53,265 bases of DNA from Methylophilaceae bacterium (GTDB taxonomy: Bacteria; Pseudomonadota; Gammaproteobacteria; Burkholderiales; Methylophilaceae), in the NCBI GenBank assembly GCA_947379975.1, contig CANCPF010000010.1:1-53265 (forward strand). The letters run 5' to 3'. Each line of letters begins with the position of its first letter. Within the stretch, counting starts at the first letter, position 1. Of the stretch, positions 49,275 through 53,265 are shown piece by piece. The position numbers were made by a program, and so were the translations under genes. Below the pieces are notes generated by a model that had not been told where the DNA came from, searched no databases, and saw only the letters and a list, made by a program, of their open reading frames with translations.

Positions 49275-50612
49275 ATGACCAATAAAAATGTGATAAAGCA
49301 AAATAAATCAGCCGGAGCTAACTTGCTCGAAAATGGTTTAAATTGGGTGGACGAGCGCTTTCCGCTTACGAGTAATATTAAAGCGCATTTAACTGAATAC
49401 TACACACCGAAGAATTTCAATTTTTGGTATTACTTTGGTTCCTTGTCATTATTGGTTTTGGTGCTGCAAATATTGACAGGTATTTTCCTGACGATGCACT
49501 ATAAGCCAGATGCTGAGCTAGCTTTTGGTTCGGTTGAATATATTATGCGTGATGTGCCGTGGGGTTGGCTCATCCGTTATATGCACTCTACTGGTGCTTC
49601 TATGTTTTTTATTGTGGTGTACATGCATATGTTTCGCGGCATTATTTACGGCTCTTACCGTACGCCGCGCGAACTAATTTGGCTATTTGGCGTTGGTATT
49701 TTCCTATGTCTAATGGGCGAAGCGTTCTTTGGCTATTTATTGCCTTGGGGTCAAATGTCTTATTGGGGTGCACAAGTGATTGTGAACCTATTTTCGGCGA
49801 TTCCATTTATTGGACCAGACGTGTCTGAGTGGTTGCGTGGAGACTACTTGGTATCAGACGCAACATTAAATCGATTCTTCGCATTTCATGTAATTGCCTT
49901 GCCGTTTGTTTTGGTTGGCTTAGTGGCGGCGCATATCATTGCCCTGCATGAAGTCGGTTCTAACAATCCTGATGGCATTGAAATTAAAAAACTTAAAGAT
50001 AAAGAAACAGGTATTCCGCTAGATGGTATCCCTTTCCATCCTTATTACACGGTTAAAGATATTGTAGGGGTGGTGGTGTTTTTAATGGTGTTTTCAACGG
50101 TTATCTTCTTTGCACCAGAAATGGGTGGCTACTTTTTAGAAGCGAATAACTTTGTACCGGCAAATCCTTTGGTCACGCCAGCACACATTGCGCCAGTATG
50201 GTATTTCACACCGTATTATTCAATCTTGCGTGCTGTTCCACCATTTCCTGGTGTTGGCTTTCTAGGCATTCCGCCTTCACTATTTCCTGGTGTGGCGGCA
50301 ATGGGCTTATCTGTCATGGTGTTTGCATTGTTGCCTTGGCTAGATAAAAGTCCAGTTAAGTCTATTCGCTATCGTGGTACTTTGTATAAAAAGTGGTTAG
50401 CTGCATTTGTTGTGAGCTTTGTTGTGCTTGGTTATCTTGGTACAGAGCCTTCAAATATATGGGGTCAATTTGGCGCTTATCTCGGTAATGCAGATAGAGC
50501 AACGGTTGTGGCAAGATTCTTCACAATTGTTTACTTTGCATTTTTTATACTAATGCCGTGGTACACCAAAAAAGATAAAACTTTGCCAGTGCCAGAAAGA
50601 GTAACAGGATAA
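49275..50612 (+). CDS. petB: ubiquinol-cytochrome c reductase cytochrome b
   Basis: Cytochrome b holds the two b haems and the quinone sites of the bc1 complex. The 445-residue protein has about eight to nine helices. Landmarks are FWYYFGSLSLLVLVLQILTGIFLTMHYKP, the MHSTGASMFFIVVYMHMFRGIIYGSYR haem helix, WGAQVIVNLFSAIPFIG, HVIALPFVLVGLVAAHIIALH, and the Qo-site motif PVWYFTPYYSILRA, where mitochondrial proteins have PEWY (here Val replaces the usual Glu, with Val-Trp-Tyr; the Glu to Val change is noted, see the evidence standard). The gene is the middle member of petABC. Confidence 0.95.
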   Translation: MTNKNVIKQNKSAGANLLENGLNWVDERFPLTSNIKAHLTEYYTPKNFNFWYYFGSLSLLVLVLQILTGIFLTMHYKPDAELAFGSVEYIMRDVPWGWLIRYMHSTGASMFFIVVYMHMFRGIIYGSYRTPRELIWLFGVGIFLCLMGEAFFGYLLPWGQMSYWGAQVIVNLFSAIPFIGPDVSEWLRGDYLVSDATLNRFFAFHVIALPFVLVGLVAAHIIALHEVGSNNPDGIEIKKLKDKETGIPLDGIPFHPYYTVKDIVGVVVFLMVFSTVIFFAPEMGGYFLEANNFVPANPLVTPAHIAPVWYFTPYYSILRAVPPFPGVGFLGIPPSLFPGVAAMGLSVMVFALLPWLDKSPVKSIRYRGTLYKKWLAAFVVSFVVLGYLGTEPSNIWGQFGAYLGNADRATVVARFFTIVYFAFFILMPWYTKKDKTLPVPERVTG

Positions 50613-50617
50613 ATAAT

Positions 50618-51337
50618 ATGAAATACATTATTAAAAAAGTGTTGTTAGTATGTGCATTTTTGCCCAGCATGCTCTTGCCTCAGGCCGGTTTTGCAAACGA
50701 AGATATACATTTGGAGTCGGCGCCAATTGATGCGTCAAATCATGAATCATTACAGCGTGGCGCGAAGACTTTTGTTAATTACTGTCTCAATTGCCATAGC
50801 GCGAATTACATGCGTTATAACCGTCTTTTAGATATCGGTCTATCAGAAAAGCAAATCAAGGATAACTTGTTATTTGCTGGAGATAAGATTGGTGACCCGA
50901 TGAAGGTGGCCATGAATAAAGCGGATGCTAAAAAATGGTTTGGTGTTGCACCACCTGATTTATCAGTCGAAGTGCGTGCGCGTGGCGCTGATTGGGTTTA
51001 TAGCTACCTACGAAGTTTTTATCGCGATCCAGACAGCGCTACTGGCTGGAATAACGTGGTTTATCCAAAAGTTGCAATGCCTCACGTACTCTACGAATTG
51101 CAGGGCGAGCAGCAATTTGATCATGAAACGCATGAGTTAACTTTGGTTAAGCCGGGAAAATTGTCTGCAACTGAGTATGATACTTTGGTAGGCGACTTAA
51201 CTAATTTTCTAGCTTACATGTCAGAACCTGCAAAACAACAGCGCAATCATATGGGCTGGTTTGTATTACTATTTTTAGGAGTATTGTTGGTGCTTACTTA
51301 CAAACTCAAAAAAGCTTATTGGAAGGATATACACTAA
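50618..51337 (+). CDS. petC: ubiquinol-cytochrome c reductase cytochrome c1
   Basis: Cytochrome c1 passes electrons from the Rieske protein to soluble cytochromes. The 239-residue protein has a signal peptide ending near GFA (residue 26), the haem site C-L-N-C-H (NYCLNCHSANYMRYNRL), APPDLSVEVRARGADWVYSYLRSFY, a likely Met axial ligand in VAMPHVLYELQGEQ, and a C-terminal membrane anchor (MGWFVLLFLGVLLVLTYKL). It needs the System II machinery encoded at 24.8-28.0 kb. sspA starts at the very next base after its stop. Confidence 0.95.
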   Translation: MKYIIKKVLLVCAFLPSMLLPQAGFANEDIHLESAPIDASNHESLQRGAKTFVNYCLNCHSANYMRYNRLLDIGLSEKQIKDNLLFAGDKIGDPMKVAMNKADAKKWFGVAPPDLSVEVRARGADWVYSYLRSFYRDPDSATGWNNVVYPKVAMPHVLYELQGEQQFDHETHELTLVKPGKLSATEYDTLVGDLTNFLAYMSEPAKQQRNHMGWFVLLFLGVLLVLTYKLKKAYWKDIH

Positions 51338-51937
51338 ATGATGACCTTGTACTCGGGAACAACTGATCCCTATAGCCACCGTTGCCGCATTGTTTTATTT
51401 GAAAAAGGCATGGACTTTCAAGTCATTGATGTTGATTTAGCTAATAAGCCAGAAGATTTGGCGGTTATTAATCCTTATAACCAAGTGCCAGTGTTGGTTG
51501 AGCGTGATTTGGTGTTGTCAGAAGCCAATATTATTAATGAATACATTGATGAGCGCTTTCCTCATCCGCAGTTGATGCCACCAGATCCAGTGATGCGCGC
51601 TAGGGCAAGATTGTTTTTACATAGCTTTGAAAAAGATCTTTTTGATCACATTAAAGATGTTGAATCTGATGATCAAGCGATTGCAGACAAGGCGCGCGCA
51701 ACTATTCGCGACAATTTAACGCAATTGGTGCCAATATTTTCTAAGCAAAACTATCTGCTTGGTGATGATTACTCAATGCTAGATGTTGCGGTGACCCCAT
51801 TATTATGGCGTTTAGGTCACTACGGTATTGAATTGCCTAATCAAGCATCGGCAATTTTGAAATACGCGGAACGTCTATTTTCTAGACCGTTATACGCAGA
51901 TGCGATGACCCCGTCAGAAAAAGCAATGCGCAAATAG
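51338..51937 (+). CDS. sspA: stringent starvation protein A (GST-fold)
   Basis: SspA is an RNA-polymerase-associated protein with a glutathione-S-transferase fold but no GST activity; it supports survival under starvation and acid stress in E. coli. The 199-residue protein has TDPYSHRCRIVLFEKGMDFQVIDVDLANKP and NPYNQVPVLVERDLVLSEANIINEYIDERFPHPQLMP at the N-terminal thioredoxin-like domain. It follows petC without a gap, the usual order in betaproteobacteria, so it is probably transcribed with the bc1 genes. sspB follows after 64 bases. Confidence 0.93.
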   Translation: MMTLYSGTTDPYSHRCRIVLFEKGMDFQVIDVDLANKPEDLAVINPYNQVPVLVERDLVLSEANIINEYIDERFPHPQLMPPDPVMRARARLFLHSFEKDLFDHIKDVESDDQAIADKARATIRDNLTQLVPIFSKQNYLLGDDYSMLDVAVTPLLWRLGHYGIELPNQASAILKYAERLFSRPLYADAMTPSEKAMRK

Positions 51938-52001
51938 TGTTCATTAAGGTAAGGTGCGGCATGCACTTTACCTCTATAAGGTTCTAACTAGATACTTTCA
52001 T

Positions 52002-52418
52002 ATGACAGAAACTACTTCTACAAAACCCTATATGGTGCGAGCCATACATGAATGGTGTGTTGATAATAATATGACACCACATTTGCTGGTGGCTGTTGAT
52101 AATCACTCACGCGTACCGATGGCATATGTTAAAGATGGTGAGATTGTATTAAATCTCAGCTACGGGGCTACCAAAGATTTGCAGATGGACAATGATGCTG
52201 TGGTGTTTTCTGCAAGATTCGGCGGTAACTCACAAAACTTATACATACCTATGCACGCAGTCAAAGGTATATTTGCACGCGAGACTGGTCAAGGTATGTT
52301 TTTTGAGGTTGGGCAAGCGCCGTTAGATGAAAATACGCCGAAAAAATCAGCCGAAGGCCTAGAAAATAAGCAAAAAGTAACTAATATCAAAAAACCTACG
52401 TTAACTATCGTAAAATAA
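52002..52418 (+). CDS. sspB: ClpXP adaptor SspB
   Basis: SspB brings ssrA-tagged proteins to ClpXP. From ATG 52002 the 138-residue protein has TKPYMVRAIHEWCVDNNMTPHLLVAVDN and the substrate-binding domain ending around residue 108. The C-terminus, PTLTIVK, is the ClpX-binding XB module seen in E. coli SspB (ending in a very similar LRVVK). A flexible linker rich in Lys/Glu joins the two. The longer frame from 51954 adds 16 unlikely residues. The tRNA promoter starts right after the stop. Confidence 0.94.
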   Translation: MTETTSTKPYMVRAIHEWCVDNNMTPHLLVAVDNHSRVPMAYVKDGEIVLNLSYGATKDLQMDNDAVVFSARFGGNSQNLYIPMHAVKGIFARETGQGMFFEVGQAPLDENTPKKSAEGLENKQKVTNIKKPTLTIVK

Positions 52419-52419
52419 C

Positions 52420-52447
52420 TTAACTTTTTCCAAAAAGTCAGTATAAT
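52420..52447 (+). promoter_or_regulatory. promoter of the tRNA cluster
   Basis: A perfect TATAAT (52442-52447) lies 16 bases after TTAACT (52420-52425), which matches four of six -35 bases. Initiation near 52454 is about 10 bases before the first tRNA. The -35 begins two bases after the sspB stop. Confidence 0.6.
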
Positions 52448-52463
52448 ACGCAACTCAAATAAC

Positions 52464-52539
52464 GCCGGATTAGCTCAGTTGGTAGAGCAGCGCACTTGTA
52501 ATGCGAAGGTCGTCAGTTCGATTCCGACATCCGGCACCA
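52464..52539 (+). tRNA. tRNA-Thr (anticodon TGT)
   Basis: A 76-base cloverleaf including an encoded CCA. The acceptor arms are GCCGGAT and ATCCGGC, the T arm holds GTTCGATTC, and the anticodon TGT is at 52497-52499. It is the first of four tRNAs in an order equivalent to E. coli thrU-tyrU-glyT-thrT. Confidence 0.97.
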
Positions 52540-52611
52540 GTTTTTATCTAATACCCTTTTATGCATATTTGACAGTAAGTCAAATTATTAGAATAATCGC
52601 GGGTTCGGTTT

Positions 52612-52696
52612 GGAGGGGTGGCCGAGTGGTTAAAGGCGACGGACTGTAAATCCGTTCTCTCAGAGTACGAAGGTTCGAATCCTTCTCCCTCCACCA
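52612..52696 (+). tRNA. tRNA-Tyr (anticodon GTA)
   Basis: An 85-base class II tRNA with a long variable arm and encoded CCA. The acceptor arms GGAGGGG and TCCCTCC pair with a terminal G-U, and the anticodon GTA is at 52646-52648. Confidence 0.97.
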
Positions 52697-52778
52697 AATT
52701 GTAATGCACGTTTTTGAATTTAATGTTGTAGTGGCTAGAAGCTGTTTTAAATAGGATGGCGTTGGTTTAGATGGGTGC

Positions 52779-52854
52779 GCGGGTGTAGCTCAGTTGGTAG
52801 AGCTTCAGTTTTCCAAACTGAATGTCGCGAGTTCGAGTCTCGTCGCCCGCTCCA
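52779..52854 (+). tRNA. tRNA-Gly (anticodon TCC)
   Basis: A 76-base tRNA with encoded CCA. The acceptor arms are GCGGGTG and CGCCCGC, the T arm has GTTCGAGTC, and the anticodon TCC is at 52812-52814. Confidence 0.97.
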
Positions 52855-52892
52855 AACAATTGAGCTTTAAATACGTGAGTATGTAGATTAAT

Positions 52893-52967
<75 letters not shown>

Positions 52968-53015
52968 TGATCATGTAATTGAAAAATGTGTGCGCTTTTA
53001 TTGTGAATATTGGTG

Positions 53016-53043
53016 TTGGCATTTAGTTGGTGGTAGTTATACT
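53016..53043 (+). promoter_or_regulatory. promoter of tuf
   Basis: TTGGCA (53016-53021) and TATACT (53038-53043) each match five of six consensus bases with a 16-base spacer. Initiation near 53050 gives a leader of roughly 67 bases, so tuf can be transcribed apart from the tRNAs. Confidence 0.55.
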
Positions 53044-53116
53044 GCTTAAATTTGAACAAGTTTTATTAATATTAATAAAACTTATAGTTAATAAAACATT
53101 GTAGAGGACTGAAAAG

Positions 53117-53265
53117 ATGGCAAAAGGTAAATTTGAGCGGACCAAGCCGCACGTCAACGTAGGTACAATTGGCCACGTGGATCACGGTAAGACGACATTA
53201 ACGGCAGCGATCACGACTGTATTGACAAAAAAATACGGCGGCGAAGCTAAGAATTTTGCAGAAAT
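53117..53265 (+). CDS. tuf: elongation factor Tu (5' part, cut by the window edge)
   Basis: EF-Tu brings aminoacyl-tRNA to the ribosome. The first 49 residues are present: MAKGKFERTKPHVNVGTIGH, then the G1 loop GHVDHGKTT. The ATG has AGAGGA at 53103-53108. The frame is open to the right edge, where it is cut. The position after tRNA-Thr(GGT) matches the tufB locus of other proteobacteria. Confidence 0.98.
   Translation, partial: MAKGKFERTKPHVNVGTIGHVDHGKTTLTAAITTVLTKKYGGEAKNFAE

Overview
The window looks like chromosomal DNA from an obligate or near-obligate methylotrophic betaproteobacterium of the Methylophilaceae (Methylotenera/Methylophilus type). The reasons are a 3-hexulose-6-phosphate synthase gene (ribulose monophosphate pathway of formaldehyde assimilation), AT-leaning but regular coding sequence, and betaproteobacterial gene orders: lptGF/pepA/holC, mlaFEDCB-yadGH-ibaG-grxD-murA-his, his-tatABC, petABC-sspAB, and a tRNA Thr-Tyr-Gly-Thr cluster ahead of tuf. 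I see no insertion sequence, prophage, integrase, CRISPR array or rRNA. Species-level assignment is inference.

Layout. 1-5.5 kb: cobU, then a leftward RND efflux pump with its lipoprotein adaptor, and ampD. 5.6-9.3 kb: a Na+/Ca2+ exchanger-like carrier with a structured leader, a small zinc-ribbon-like membrane protein, an ECF sigma factor with DUF3619 and DUF3106 partners, and an RDD membrane protein. 9.3-16.3 kb: lptG/lptF, pepA, holC, a large repeat-rich helical protein, a solitary gcvH and a PBP7-type peptidase. 16.4-23.7 kb: topA, ttcA, a pteridine-reductase-like SDR, a MidA-type methyltransferase, trmB and engB. 24-28 kb: cytochrome c4 and the System II cytochrome c maturation pair resB-ccsA. 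28.1-29.1 kb: a type IV pilin-like gene with a defective or non-canonical start and a sigma54-like promoter. 29.2-39.4 kb: one long rightward run from mlaF to hisC. 39.4-40.65 kb: hps, with its own promoter region and terminator. 40.8-47.5 kb: hisBHAFIE, a HIT protein, tatABC and a convergent DegS-like protease. 47.7-52.4 kb: a Nif3-like protein, the cytochrome bc1 complex petABC, sspA and sspB. 52.4-53.3 kb: four tRNA genes and the 5' end of tuf.

How the genes fit together. Several blocks serve the envelope: Lpt lipopolysaccharide export, Mla phospholipid transport, MurA and AmpD for peptidoglycan, Tat export, and a membrane-anchored periplasmic protease. Others serve respiration: cytochrome c4, cytochrome c maturation, and the bc1 complex, whose Rieske subunit is a likely client of the Tat system encoded about 2.5 kb upstream.

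Two loci deserve most attention. First, the HPS protein carries a C-terminal transmembrane segment and an Ala/Pro/Glu-rich tail. Its gene sits as an independently controlled unit inside the histidine gene cluster, with a set of palindromes upstream. A membrane-tethered formaldehyde-fixing enzyme would suit a methylotroph that makes formaldehyde in the periplasm. Second, the pilin reading frame has a good Shine-Dalgarno sequence placed in front of a GCG codon, and it also has an A-AAA-AAC slippery heptamer linking it to an out-of-frame ATG.
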